From: Trochalopteron elliotii | Lineage: Eukaryota; Chordata; Aves; Passeriformes; Leiothrichidae | DNA length: 64,000 nucleotides | Reading direction: 5' to 3' | Assembly: GCA_024734555.1 (NCBI GenBank) | Contig: JANPWX010000038.1 | Coordinates: forward strand, 1,987,771-2,051,770 | Part shown: positions 13,301-25,871 of the stretch, one piece after another | Layout: each line of letters opens with the position of its first letter | Numbering within the stretch: position 1 is the stretch's first letter | The notes under the pieces: generated by a model | Seen by the model: the letters and a program-made list of their open reading frames with translations, nothing else | Database searches by the model: none | Told to the model about the DNA's origin: nothing | Program-made: the position numbers and the translations under genes

Positions 13301-16300
13301 TTCTTTTTAGACCTTTTTTTTTTATGAACTATTCAGCTCAATTAAAAAAAATGGGTTGGGGAGCAGGGGAGGGTGGTTTATTTATTCTGTTTATAGCTTT
13401 TTTATTAAACTAATATTTTATTAGTTTTACAATCTCATTTCTGAGAAGTGTAACCTATGTAATCCAAGAAGCACATTCATCTGTTCCCCACATCACCTAA
13501 TGAACAACACATTTAAAGACAGCAGAAAACAAAACTCAAAGGCCATGAGTACACCAGGAACCCTGGAGACTATTCCTGTCTGAATGTAGGGTACACATAT
13601 GTGTGTTTTTGCAGAAAAGGGATTATTATGTGCTCACCATGCCCATCCTGCCAGACAGACAAAGTTTTCATTTTAGATCAATGACTAGCACAGTTCTCTT
13701 CACTGGCCACTCAACCTCTTCATGTCAAGGCTTTCAATCTGCCTAATGTGATAATGACAAAATTTTAGAAGTAGGTTTTCTACCACCCTCATAAAATTAA
13801 ATGTATTTAATTTGTCAGATAGCTATAAATCTTATTCAAAATGAAAATATTCATCTTAACATCAGTCCTATTCACAGAAGAAGTGCATTTGCTGAGGTAA
13901 TCCCACACTGAATACACAGCTGGATGTACAGCTACTGAGAGGCTATTTGCCGTCAGGAGTATAAATGTCTTCTTGACAGATTTACACAGAAGAAAACCCC
14001 CAAATTGATTGCTGAGTACTCTACACAGATGTTAAGATGCTCAGTTTAACTAGTCTTACTATTTTCAAAAGATAAATTAATAGACATATATGGTCTTTAA
14101 ACAGGAGGTAAATATTGTGATTTTGTCAAGGTGACCACGTTACTCTTCATACAGGACTTCCAGCACAAAGAATTTCAGAAGCAAACCATTTAGTTCTTAA
14201 TGAGACAATGGTTTCAAAGTGTTTTCAAGTCTCTTTGTTCCTTGCAAAAAATAAAGCCTACAGAGGTAGGAAAAAGTATTTGCTAATCAAGCAAGTACAT
14301 AGATGGCCTGATAGACACATAATGTTGCTGTCTTGTATCTGGCCATTCCTCAAACACAGATCTTTAAAGCTGTAACTAAAAGACTTGACTACTGTCAAGG
14401 GATGCCAGCTTCTTATTAAAGAATGGGGCTAGCTAATTCTGAAGCTCAGAGAAATTAAGAGAAGGATTACTTTTTGTGCTTATTATACTTCTTATTAGGT
14501 CATGAGTAAGACTGGTATTAAGTAAAAGATGAGAGCAAAATTCTATCCATCCTTGAGAGGAGTTATTCAGAATTGTAACTGAGCCAGTTCAGATGAGGAC
14601 ATTTTCCCTGTTGTTATTCTGTCCTTAACACCAGGCCTCATTCCCATATGAAAATTTTGTAAAAGATATCTAAAGATCCCTCTTTGGAAGAGTGCTGTCT
14701 ACCTGCTGTCCTTGAATACACCTGTAATGACCTATTGCCTTGCCATATAGGTGAAATAAATTACACATAAAAACTGTATTTCCCTCATGCACCAGTTTGC
14801 ATTTCCTGTCTAATCTTAAAAAATCAAGGTTGAGCAGATTTTTCCATGAAAGAACCTGATATTTCTGTAAAAGGGAATTGCTACCTGTTTGTTCTGAAAT
14901 CATTGTGGCCATTACTTAGCTAAGGGTCCCAGTGGAATAAAGTCTCTGGTTCACAAATCTTTTGCAGGGAATTCAGCTGGTTAGAGGAAGCACCATGGTT
15001 ATGACATGTTTTAAAGTTTGCCATCACATAAACCTTTCATACTTCAGACACAATGTGGGCAGCAAGCTAAGAGAAGGACTTAGAGACCTAGAGGGGATTT
15101 AGGCAGGCAATAATCAAAACTCTGTTAAAGCAAGATAGAAAAACACATGGGGATGTAGACAGTACAGTTGTATTTTAAAAATCTTGATCATATTCTGCCT
15201 TGTCAGGGCAAATGCAGTATAAATGCAGGCAAAAAGCCATCCAGGAAGCAGTGAAACTGTGTCTGCACTGGAAAAAGATTCTTTTTTTTTTCTAAAGAAA
15301 GTATATTTCACTTGTTTCATGGATAAACTTATATCTTATATCATAACTTTCTCTTATGTCAATACAGCTGAAAATAATCCTACTTGCAGTTTTTTCTTAG
15401 CAAGAGAAAAGCAAAAAAATCAATTAAAATATGGGAAATAACTACATTGACTATGTCAGTAAGTAAATCAAGAATCTTGCTTCTAAGATACTGCCATTTT
15501 ATAATGGTTCTCAGCAACCACTTAGTGATTACTTTGTATCATAAGTTGACTTCCCCTGTTCTAGAAATGCCACTACAAGTTAGCACCATGCAGTACTATA
15601 AAAAAGCTTAAAAGATAGATATAAATATTATCATAACTTATTTTCAGACAACTTTAAGACGTAATAATTTTGAGGTTTGATCTGTCACATTCGTTTTCTG
15701 GCTTGAAAAATATTTTTATTCAAATTCATACCATCAGATGCAACGCTAAATGTGGTGACCCATGCAGACTTTCCTCAGTCAGAATAATGTAAGGAATGCT
15801 TTTCAAAATAAAGTTTGTGACATTTTTTGCCTTTAATGTAGAGCAACTGCAACTTATTTTGTTCAATAATCATTTTGAATAATCTTTTAGATGATTCTTT
15901 CCATAACTTTAAATAGCTCTTATTTGTGTGTATTTCATATACTTTGAGTAGTGTGTTGTAGCCTGTGTATTTTGAATACTTTGATGAGGAAATACTGAAC
16001 TTCTAGCATTACAAAAAAACTTTTGGAATTGAGGTTTCTCATTCATTTTACAGCATTTCTCTTTTGGCCTGTGCTTTTGCTTATTCTATAAGAGGTGACT
16101 GTGGGGTTCTGAAATAATGTAATACAAAATAGGCAAAAAATAAAAAGCTTGATTATGCATGTTTGGTAATAGAAAATAAATTTGTTTTACAGTGGCATAC
16201 ACACTACAGGCAGAAACTGTGTGTTTGATATTCTTTAATTCCAGTATATATTACAGATTACTGACAGCTTTGATCGTGATGAAGCCTTGGTGTGAGGAAA

Positions 16301-19003
16301 TCCCACTGAAGTTAATAGGAGTTTTAGATATTTATTAAGTAGGGCTCTAAAAGCAGCATGTAAAAGGGCAGAGATTAAAGGGGGGAAAATGATGCAAACT
16401 GAATGAAAAGTGAACAGAAAACAGCAGTTAAAAATGATGCTCTGAACAACTGAAATACACCTTCCATAACAGGGTATCTAAACTTGTAATTTAAACTTGA
16501 AATGAGCAATTTCCCAGTCCCATAAGTACAAGAAAAGGAAAGAAGTCACTTTACTTGTTTATTTTAAAGAAATACTGAATAAAATATAGTGACAATATTT
16601 ATAACTCAAATTAACTACTAACCATTAGGTTGACCCAACAACAGATAAGAACAGATCATAGCTTTAAGTGGCTTCCATGTATATATATCCTAAAGTGAGG
16701 CATTTACTGTTAACATGGCCTGTATGTTCAGGCTGAACTTAGTCTGTGAGGAACAATAACACCAAGAAAATCAATCTCTGTAGGAGACTGGAAAGGGTTT
16801 CCATGAAACCTCCAAACATCTCTTTTTCAACACTGTATTTGCAGATGCAGAGTACTCAAGGAAGTTTACCCAGCTTACCTAACAGCAGCTTTGGACTCTA
16901 TTTCAGCTTGAATAGAAGCAAGTAGTTCCTCTACAATAGTAAATCATATATTCTTTCCGCCATACCAGTTTTATCATGGAGAAAACATACTGTAGGACTA
17001 CAAAGTCATAGTGCACATTGAACACAGATTATTAACATCTATTCTACTAAATCAAATGTGAAAATAACCTTGTAGCAACATTGGAGGTTAATATAGCTAT
17101 CAGGTAAACTCAGAATAAGAACACAGATAATTTTGTGAAAGAGAATAGCAGCTGCAATTAGGAAGGTATCCATTGTTTATGCTGCAAAGGAAACTTCCCA
17201 CCTCTTACAATTCTCAGATTTCTTGGTCTTTAATTTCTTTTCCTCTGGAAAATATTGATCTTGGCCATCTCAAGGGTTCACCTAAGGTAACATACAATTG
17301 TTCAAGATTCCACTCAATGTCACTTTATATGCCATGCCTGTTTTAAGCAAACATACAACTAAGCAGAAGTGATGGTGTGGTGTCTAATTTCAGCACAAGA
17401 AAGTACTACGAAGCTAAAAATTTAAATTACACCTCCCACACCCTACCAATAACAGCCTTACTCAATGTAATTTGAGTCTTTTTTTAATCAGGACTATGAC
17501 AGGAACCAGGAAGCTCATGGTCCTGTTGTCTGACTCAGAAGTGCACAGATGTTTTCAGAGTGTGAAGCTAAAATTAGGACCATTTACTTCATTAGGCAGT
17601 CTCATCATATAATGAGTAGAGAATATTTTTATTCATGAAAAAATCAAGGGATCCCACTGCCCAGCTGCCTTGATTTACCTTTCACCTCTTTAGTCAAGTT
17701 GGAATGGGCTGAAGTAAGTGTCTGAACATCTTACTTAAGAGAAAAAGTCAATGGGTGCTTTTGACCACAAAAGAAGTAGAGATCTGTATACATCATAAAA
17801 AGTTGTTGATATTGGTCTCTATTCCTAATTCCTCCATTTGAGAAAGGCAACCAATGCTCACACTATTTTGATATGAAGGGTACTGTTAAGAAGTTTGGTC
17901 TTTCTTGTCTGGGCATTCTTTAATCAGCATTAGCAGAAACAAGTTTTTCTCCTTTGGCAGCAAGAGGTGCATATAGGTAGCCTGAGAAATAGTTCTTTTT
18001 CTTGCCTTCATCAGGTGCAAGGTTGCAAGAAAGATATCCCCAAACAATTCAGACCACACCCAACTTTATATTCTTCCAAATTAACATCCCACAGCTGTTT
18101 AATCTTTCTCCATTGTCCCAAGTTTTGTTATTTATTTGATATTTATGGTTGCCCCACTATCTTCTGCATTAATCAGCATTGATATTATTGAGCTGTTTTC
18201 TTAAATCTTTTGTTATCTACAATGCTTCTTATTTATTTTCTCATGTAGATATTGATCTAACAGATAATTTTACTCTGCATTAGTGATTTACACTGAACCT
18301 GCCAAGTATATGCCCTGTGCCCTTTCCCTGTGGTCAGAGCCCTGGACATTTCATCTGGTGGCTTTCTTAAATCATAGTGGACTGAGTCTACCATCATGCA
18401 TGATTTAAAAAAAAAAAGCAAAACAAAAAAAAGGTGTAAAGACAGTTTTGCCATCTCTTAATAAAAGTCACTTCTATAGCATAGTGCCTGTGTCTAGTGA
18501 GGCCTTGGGTGTGGCCTGACAGACACAAAGCTTGAAGGCCACCCTGAGTAGCAACAGCCTCATAGTTCAAAATTACACAGTATTATTTATAATAGTAAAC
18601 AGAAATATCCCTGAAATGTGAGCTGGACCTGAGGACTTTAGGCAAAATACTAGCTGGATTGGAACAAGGCTTTCCAGAGAGAAAACTTTCTAGAATATTC
18701 ATGTTCTATTGCTAAGAAATGATCCTGATAATGCTTAATGTACTAGAATAGACACAGGTCCAAGGGATGCTTTAGAAATTAAACTTGTTTTCCTCTGTCA
18801 TTCCCTCTGGTACTTTCCCTTCTATGATTTCCCCTCAGCAAAATCAAGATTTGGAGTGTAGAATGACAGTGGAAAGCATGATCTCAGTAAAGTAAAAGCA
18901 ATGGAAAGGAAGAGCTTTCATAGTAGAACTTGTAATTGGAATACTCCTCTGTTTATCAGGGATCAGGGAAACAAGAAAGTGGTATAGCTTGTGTGGGCAT
19001 AGA
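10378..19003. other. Long non-coding block, no recognised gene
   Basis: No intact gene, CR1, SINE or LTR signature was recognised in these 8.6 kb. Small structured items are a 14-base direct repeat (AGGTGTATATAATT at 10770-10783 and 10790-10803, period 20) and the triple motif at 13008-13047 listed separately. The largest open frame is 143 codons on the minus strand at 11233-11664. It overlaps a 99-codon plus-strand frame, matches no family I can name, and is treated as chance. Confidence 0.55.
13008..13047. repeat. Perfect inverted repeat with a third direct copy
   Basis: CAGTATTATT (13008-13017) is followed after two bases by its exact reverse complement AATAATACTG (13020-13029). A further direct copy, CAGTATTATTTGA, lies at 13035-13047. 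The middle arm can pair with either flanking copy. Arms of 10 bp with a 2-base loop would form a hairpin in single-stranded form. No link to a gene or mobile element is visible. Confidence 0.75.
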
Positions 19004-19355
19004 GCTGTCGAGTACTCACCTCAAGTCTTGTGTACTGTTTTGGGTGCTAGAATTTAAGAAAAATATAAAGCTGTTAGAGAGTGTCCAAAGGAAGGCCATG
19101 AGAATGGTGGATGGTTTAGAGGTGAAGCCATGTGAGAAGCAGCTGAGGTCATTTGGTCTGTTCAGCCTGGAGAAGAGGAGACTGAGGGGAGACCTCATGG
19201 CAACCTACATCTTGGTCATAAGAGGGAGTGGAGGGGCAGACACTGTTCTCTTCTCTGGTGACAGGACCAGAAGAAATACCATGAAGCTGTGTCAGGGCAC
19301 ATTTAACTTAGATATTAGGAAAAGTTTCTTCACTCAGAGGGTGGCTGGCCACTGA
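19004..19355 (+). pseudogene. CR1 ORF2 C-terminal remnant
   Basis: The frame reads through motifs typical of the CR1 ORF2 C-terminus: LLESVQRKAMRMV, then FSLEKRRLRGDL, then a DRTRRNTMKL segment and LDIRKSFF. The open frame ends at a TGA (19353-19355) where the family normally has a tryptophan (usual order H-W-N-R-L), so one TGG-to-TGA change has closed it. Beyond the stop the next residues still read NRLLREV, in line with the family. Only the tail of ORF2 is present: the endonuclease and reverse transcriptase domains are missing, so no activity is possible. The ATG at 18936 lies outside the element and is not a real start. Confidence 0.85.
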
Positions 19356-19519
19356 AACAGGCTCCTTAGGGAAGTGGCAACAGCACCAGACTGGCAGTGT
19401 TCAAGAAGCATTTGGGCAATGTTCACAGGCACATTTTTGGGCGGTCCTGTGCAGGGCCAGTAATTGGACTTATGGTCCTTGTGGGTCCCTTCCAACTCAG
19501 GATATTCTATGATTCTATG
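19004..19519 (+). mobile_element. CR1 LINE fragment, 5'-truncated, plus strand
   Basis: This is the 3' part of a chicken-repeat-1 (CR1) non-LTR retrotransposon. It carries the C-terminal end of ORF2 followed by the typical 3' terminus, in which a GGGTCCCTTCCAACTCAGGA segment leads into two ATTCTATG octamers (about 19504-19519). CR1 elements are normally 5'-truncated by incomplete reverse transcription and end in such octamers rather than poly-A, so the structure fits a dead insertion. The 5' limit is where the translated similarity begins and is approximate. Sequence upstream (18936-19003) extends the open frame but shows no CR1 character. Confidence 0.9.
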
Positions 19520-21553
19520 GTCAAGATAATAGCAATATACTATATAAAAAAATGTGGTCAGGAAATTTTCAAATGCGTCAGAAAATAGAATGTTATTTAA
19601 CCCTAGCAAAAACCTCACCAGAATCTGCTTTCAAACCATGGTTTTCTTCAACTGCTGCTGTCTTCTACAAATTATCTTTTGACATAGCATTTTATCTCTT
19701 TAGTTTTCAAATAATAAGACATGGGTTGACCACATGTAGCAAATAAATCTTGAGAAATCAGTATAAACATATATACACAGCATAAATAGCAATAGCAATA
19801 TTAACAAAACATTCATGGGAAAAGGAAAGGAAAACCATTCCCTTTCTGCTACTGACAACTGTGAAACAAAAAAGGATTCAGAGTTCTGTTGTAGTTGTCA
19901 CCATATTTAGGACTGCTATTTTACTTCCAATTTAAAGACAATGCTCTCCTTTTGTGTACCTTTTTATTTCTGGGATGATAAAATCACTTTTCACTTAGGA
20001 CAGTTATCGAGACTGAGATATTGCTTTCTATTTTCCTTGTAAAACACAATTTTCCTTTTGCAGGTACTTGATCACTTTACAAAGCCATGATCTTGGACAG
20101 TAACATCAGCAATAATTCTGCATCTGGACAAAATGGTTTGTCAGTTGCACTAATAGACCTGCTGCCCATTTCGTGAAACTCCTATTTGTTTTTATCAGTG
20201 ATGGAAGCAATGATTCAGGTGATGAGAAGGAAGTTATTGTAACAGCTTGATACTGACAGAAATATTGTAATTCTAGTAACTGTACTTTCACATTTCAAAG
20301 CAGGTAAAAACAAGCAAAGGTGGCATAGAAATAGTCTATTATATTCAGTGGGTTTGTAAAGAAAAAGAAATCTGTACTCTCTAGTGTAAATCAAATAAAA
20401 TAAAATAATGCAGCTAGCTTTGGTTTTAGATGTCACTTAGTAGATCAAAGTTTCCAGCAAACAGTCAGTTGCACTGACTAAATTATTTGAGAGTGATGAC
20501 TATGGCCTTGTTGAAAAGGAAATAAGAAGTTCAGTAGTAATGACTTTAAGGTGATGATGTTTTTCATTTTTACTGTCTCTGCCTCTTAAATAAGCTTCAA
20601 CAAACACGTTATGAAGGTGTTGTGCACACAAAGTGTGAAATCTTTCTACAAGATACCAAGTATTTTCCTGTGTCAATTTGGAAATTCCATGATGTATAAC
20701 ATTTATAAAAAGTTTCTCCTTCACAGACATAAATTTTATACTAAAAATGTTGCCTGAGAAATGGAAATTAGAAGTTTCAATGAAGTTTAGAACTAATTCA
20801 AATTTACCAGCATTTTTATGTGTATATCATCAAATGAAAATACTGCAGACTCTTGTTTAGATCAAAGCACCCCTAAAGGCTTACCCAGCTGCAAAACCAG
20901 TCTCAGCACAAGTCATGTTCAGAATATGGCAAAAATATTTCACCTGGATTCTAGTATTTGCGTGAATATTAGTTTGATCCTAATTGATGCAGGGAAGTGA
21001 CTGATTTTTTTTTCCAAGACGACTAGAATGCCTGCAATTTTTTATAGTATTTCACAGTTCAAACTTTAAGGCAAGCCTGGAACATTTTTTTGCCAAAAAG
21101 TAGTGATTCTTATTTTCTCTTCACCGACAAGTAACTTACTTGAAAAGATGTTTCGAGTGGCAACAATTCCACATACTGTACCCTAATGGATCTCAGAAAT
21201 AATATTTTAGCCATGCTAAATGCCTTATACATTAGAGATTTTCGTTTTTCTCACCATCAGACCTTCAAACTGAAGAGAACTCCTAAATCTTATGATCAGC
21301 AGTATATGATCAGAATAGAAAGGTAGATTTCAGCATTTTTCCCACAGTATTGTTTAATGTTGTGCTCAGGGTTCACTTAACACAATTTCAAACATAGTTG
21401 ATATTTTCTTCTTAAGCCTTCAAGTAAAATTCTTAATGCAAGAAATTTCTGATAGTCAAAACACTAATCTTGATATGTGCTCCAATTCCTCTCCTGCCAG
21501 GTCTCCCAATTTATTATAGACAAGAGATATAATGACATTTTTTGCAAAGGATG
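19520..21553. other. Non-coding sequence, no recognised feature
   Basis: AT-rich DNA with short open frames of 60-94 codons on both strands. The minus-strand 94-codon frame at 19334-19618 partly reads the CR1 backwards and is not a gene. Nothing else was recognised. Confidence 0.55.
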
Positions 21554-21814
21554 CTAAATGAGACAGTACATGTACCATAACATTTCCAGATTTTTCCCTT
21601 TAATCAGTATCTCTTCAGCACCCAGCAGAACTTCAACAGTGTCCTCAGCAATTAACATGCTCTTTGCTTCCTTCACAGGAGAATAAGTTTCCTCATCTAT
21701 ATCAGTGGTCTGAGTCATTTGATATGAATTCAAATCATCTCCAGTTGTCTCATTCTGCTTCAGGTCTCTGCAATTTTACTTTATACATTTGAGTTTCTTC
21801 ACAGGAATCCAAAT
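21554..21814 (-). pseudogene. Possible degraded coding exon or pseudogene, unidentified
   Basis: Reading the minus strand, a pyrimidine-rich run ending TTATTTTCAG (an acceptor-like site) precedes 21814. It is followed by an open frame containing DLDSCEETQMYKVKLQR that closes at a TGA. The next frame (+1) is open from 21775 down to a TAG at 21554-21556, 73 codons rich in acidic and polar residues, for example SPVKEAKSMLIAEDTVEVLL. The two frames overlap as if one insertion or deletion had split a single coding segment. After the TAG the same frame stays open for about 30 more codons. I do not recognise the protein family. A chance origin is quite possible, since open frames of this length occur elsewhere in the window. 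Confidence 0.2.
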
Positions 21815-21816
21815 CT

Positions 21817-24800
21817 GAAAATAACAATGTGAACACATTTCCACTGAGTCAAAACTTTATGTGGGTGTGAAGTACCATAAATCCTTTGTTAGGCACAGAG
21901 CACACATGAGCAATTTGACACTCGTGACACCCACAGGAGCTACTAGAGCAAACCATTCAGCTGATCTGAGGACTGTACAGAGAAAGAAGTGCTGAGAGTA
22001 GCTTTCCATTTACCCTCCAGTGCCAGACATCTACAAATTCACTTCTTGGACAATCCTGACCTTACAGCTGCTTGTATCTCTCTAGATATTTTGCATCTTT
22101 AAATCATATTCCTGCTTTACTTTGTCTTCTCTGCATTGTATTTCCACCCAGTCTTTTTATTTTTCTATGTATTATCTTTGTATTTCACCTTTCCTTTTTT
22201 TTCCGACTAACCCAAAGTGACCCCAGCCACTAGACTAATACTTACTAGCTACTAAAAGGACACTTGGGAGATGCAACAACTTTGTTGTTCATAGAAATGT
22301 GCAGAGTGCAATCTTTTATCTCAGAAAGCAGTTCTTGGGAAACAGGTAATTTCCTCCTTGCTGTTGGACATTTCAGAATCAGCTAAAACTTTTGAATTCA
22401 AGTAAATTACAAGCTTGGTTTGAAAATTCAAGACAATCCCCATACAGAAGTAATGTGACTAACTGTTCTCTGATTAGCTGGCCCAGGAGTTAACACAATA
22501 CAAATACATGTGACACAATACAGATATATTAATCACCTCCTACAGAGAGTACCTGTATTCATCTTACTGCAAAATAACAGAATGCAGTTATTTTTATTTC
22601 TTGCATTGGCTGTCTAGAAGCATTAAATAAGAAGTTTTGTGACCAGTTTGGGTAGTGTGATAATCACTTCAGCAATACTTTAACTTAACATTTTAAAATT
22701 ACTCATGCCCAGTCTCTCTAAGTTTCATTTTTCTTGCATTTCACTTCAAAAAAAATTCTATTCACATGCTTTTGTCTAAAGTTCGCTTTTCTGTCATCTA
22801 AAACCAATTAATTTACCTCTGTTTAAATAAGCAATAGTTAAATATGTAAACAGCAGGCTTTTTAATGATTTTATCTGTAAATATTGCCCTTAGGTTTTCC
22901 AGCTCTCTCGTTTCAAAAATTTATTTTCTTGCAACTAGACAGAGACTAAAAAAATCATTTTCATTCTGAATGAATTGTTTTCTTACAAGCAGGTCTTTTC
23001 AATATATTTTCAAAGTGTTTCAACCATTTTGAGACCAGAGAAAAATCTCTCATATAAATGTAGAGAAATATTTTATTAAAAATATATATTTGAAAGAATT
23101 TTAAAAATGAAGGATTTTTTACTCATCTTGCTCATCTTAACTGAAATAAAAATAAATTTTAAACTTTTTAAAATTTATGTTTTCTGTACTGTCTTCCTGC
23201 ATATTCCTAGCAATTTAATGACCAATGCACACCGGTGATCTCAGAAAAATGTAAGCATTACCAAATGTGCATTTAGTGCTCTTCAAAATTACATATATAC
23301 TAATTTTAAAACCCAAAGAAGTTGAAGTTTTTATGCAAATTTTTTGTAAAGAAGAAATAATAAATATTCAGCATATTTAGAAAGGCTATAGATATTTCTG
23401 GTGCATATACAGAAATATCAGTGATCAGATCATGCTGTTAAACACTCATTCGTCAGCTATGATATTTCCTGCAATTTTGTGTATAAACAAACTCCAGATC
23501 CAGATATAAAATCCATTAAAACACCACTCTGAAGTCCTCTGCCTATTCAGTGGCCACACTGTCTTGAGGCAGCCTAGAATCTGATCTTAACCTCTATATA
23601 CTTGGACTCTTTGAGTTTGTTCATGTTTGTCAAGACTAATGTATTGAAAGAAGTTTTGAGATGCTCAGCCTTCATTTCAGACCAGAGCAGCACAAAAGGC
23701 TAATTTGATTGTTGCTTCCCAAAACTTGTTCAAAGAAGTGCAACCTGTCTGGCAGAACAGTCTGTCTATATCCTCTTGCAGGAACTGATAGTGATTGAAT
23801 GGTGATTTATTCAAGTTAGTAATACAAACTCTATTCTTTCTCTCTTCTCAACGTATTATTCATATTCTTACATGATTAAAAACAGGAAGAGAATGGTGTA
23901 CATATTTTCTTTCTTTCAAGTTAATTTTCTCACTAGTATTCTGTTTTCCATTTGCTGCTTTTAAGAAAACATAGTTTTAGTCATCTCTTCACTTGTGCAA
24001 AACTTTTGGCCTTCCTGTTCATTTTTTTGTTCCTAATTTGATGATTTTTAAATTAGAATAACACTTTTTGAAATCAAAGAGGATGGGAATTTTGCTTAGA
24101 GGTACTTATCAATCATTATTGCATCAGTTCTTACAACCGTGCATGATAGTTTACAAACGACCCATGATAATTTACAACAGTTTTTTAAAAGTCAGGAATT
24201 AAAATAAATTAGTGTTTTAAATAGTTGTTCCTTTAATTGCGAAAACTCCTGTTTTTTTTACTTCTTGGTGCTGCTAATTAACACATCTGGAAGAGATCAA
24301 TTTGTATTTTCTTATAAAATTTGCTTTTTATTTTGTCAAAAATACTTATAACTTCTAAGAGAGAAAAAAAATCTTAGTTCAATAATCGTTTTTCCAAGTT
24401 AATAAAAATCATAGCATTATAAAACAAAATCATAATCTCAGTCAATTTTATATGCACCGGGAAGATTGTGGGGGTGGTTATATGACTTTGCAATTGAAGC
24501 AATGGGAGACGGATCAACTGACTAAACTGTTTATCGAAGACAAAAGTCAATGCAAAAAAAAAAAAAAAAGTCATGTTAGAGATTAACAATGTGCAAAAAA
24601 GAGAAAATACATCCCTAACTAAACAAATTGTAGGTGATGCATAAATATGTGTGCAAATATTGATGAACTAACTAGGGATCTGTGTAAAATTATACGGATT
24701 ATAGACATCTGTCAAAAAACCCAATACAGCATCCAAATACAAACCACAAAAAAAATTATATATATTGTATAATAGAGAAAATGAAGTTGTCTCAAACTCA

Positions 24801-25750
24801 AGAAGAGTTTAACCAGTATATCCTTTATTTTGCCTTAAGCTTTCATTGATAAGACAGTATGCTTATTTGTATAAAACAAACTATTATTTTCCTGTGTGTT
24901 TCAAAATTATTTTTTGTTGTATTTATCAATCTAGAATGCAAAAGAAAAAGCTGAGTTCAAAAAAAAGATGACCAAAACTAAGTCTTTGAGTTGTCCAGCT
25001 GTGCAGTCCTTAATTGTCCTGGCAGTTATAGGAAGTTACCAGAATTTCCAACAAGATGGCCTAATTGTCAAAACGAGAAGAAAAAGAGAGCACTTCAATT
25101 GGTATACCTGTGAGAAGATATACTGATATTTATAAATTCAGCAGAAAATAAACCTGGGGCAAATCAGTCCTTCAGACTCTCAATAATGCTAGGAGAAGAA
25201 ACTCTTTTTAAATGCATAACTTGGTTTTATTTTAAAAGAATAGCCTTAAAGTGCAACTTGGTAGATTGAAAGTCAGCAATTGGCAAAATTTTCTCAAATT
25301 CTACCCACAGACTGAAGTAAATGTTTCTTCCTGTTAATCCTCTCCTCTTCTCTTAGGTCCCAAGTATTGCTTGGACCACAAATTAGGTCCTTATGCAGGT
25401 CAATTTAACACTTTAGCTATACTCTAATGAGATAATGTTTCCTGGTTCTATTTTACTTTTTCCTGCTATCATGAAGAGGAAGAAGAGACTTCCACAAGCC
25501 ATGTCTGGTAAAGATAGAGTAGCCTCTGTCCATGACTTGACATCTTTGAGAGGCAACCCCTTGCAAGTGCAGCAGCCACAAAAGGATCTTTGTACTCTCA
25601 AAGAAGTTCCATTAATGAAACTTTTTTCTTGTTAGCTACATCCATCATTCAAGATGATACCTGATGCTTATTGTTTAGTTCCACTTAATTGTGTAGTTTT
25701 CAGTAAATATTATGTAATTGAACTGAAAATGGTTGGAAATAAATTAATTT
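21817..25750. other. AT-rich non-coding block, no recognised gene
   Basis: Very AT-rich, especially about 22550-24700. No repeat family was recognised. A run of 16 A at 24554-24569 is the only obvious simple repeat. Short opposing open frames at 25413-25635 on both strands have no coding support. Confidence 0.55.
24554..24569. repeat. Poly-A run of 16
   Basis: An uninterrupted run of 16 adenines. No recognisable SINE, LINE or processed pseudogene lies immediately upstream, so it is listed only as a homopolymer. Confidence 0.9.
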
Positions 25751-25871
25751 TCACAGAGTCACAGGGATCATTGAGTCCAACTCTGAAGTGAATGATCTGT
25801 ATATGGACTGAACCTGCGATCTTGCTATTATTAGCACCATGCTCAACCAGTTGAGCTGATCTCATTGCCCA
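25751..25871 (-). mobile_element. tRNA-Ile-derived SINE with CR1-like tail (TguSINE1 type)
   Basis: Read on the minus strand, the element starts with a tRNA-like head. An A-box-like ATCAGCTCAACTGG lies at 25847-25860 and a B-box-like GGTTCAGTCC at 25805-25814. Between them is a segment GTGGTGCTAATAA-like (here ATGGTGCTAATAATAG) that matches the anticodon arm of tRNA-Ile(AAT). These boxes are the internal RNA polymerase III promoter. The 3' part reads GTTGGACTCAATGATCCCTG followed by a short tail, which is the CR1 3'-end signature, so the SINE would have been moved by CR1 machinery. This head-plus-tail design is that of TguSINE1 from songbirds. The copy is diverged; both limits are approximate. 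It is not a functional tRNA gene because the 3' acceptor arm is replaced by the CR1 tail. Confidence 0.8.
25805..25860 (-). promoter_or_regulatory. Internal Pol III promoter (A and B boxes) of the SINE
   Basis: The A box occupies 25847-25860 and the B box 25805-25814 on the minus strand, with about 32 bases between them, as in tRNA genes. The B box differs from the GGTTCGANTCC consensus by loss of the CpG (CA instead of CG) and by one missing base. That is the expected decay of an old copy, so transcription today is doubtful. Confidence 0.65.

Noticed and set aside
25751..25871. Functional tRNA-Ile gene
   Set aside because: The A and B boxes and anticodon region are tRNA-like, but the 3' acceptor half is replaced by CR1-like sequence and the B box is decayed; it is a SINE.
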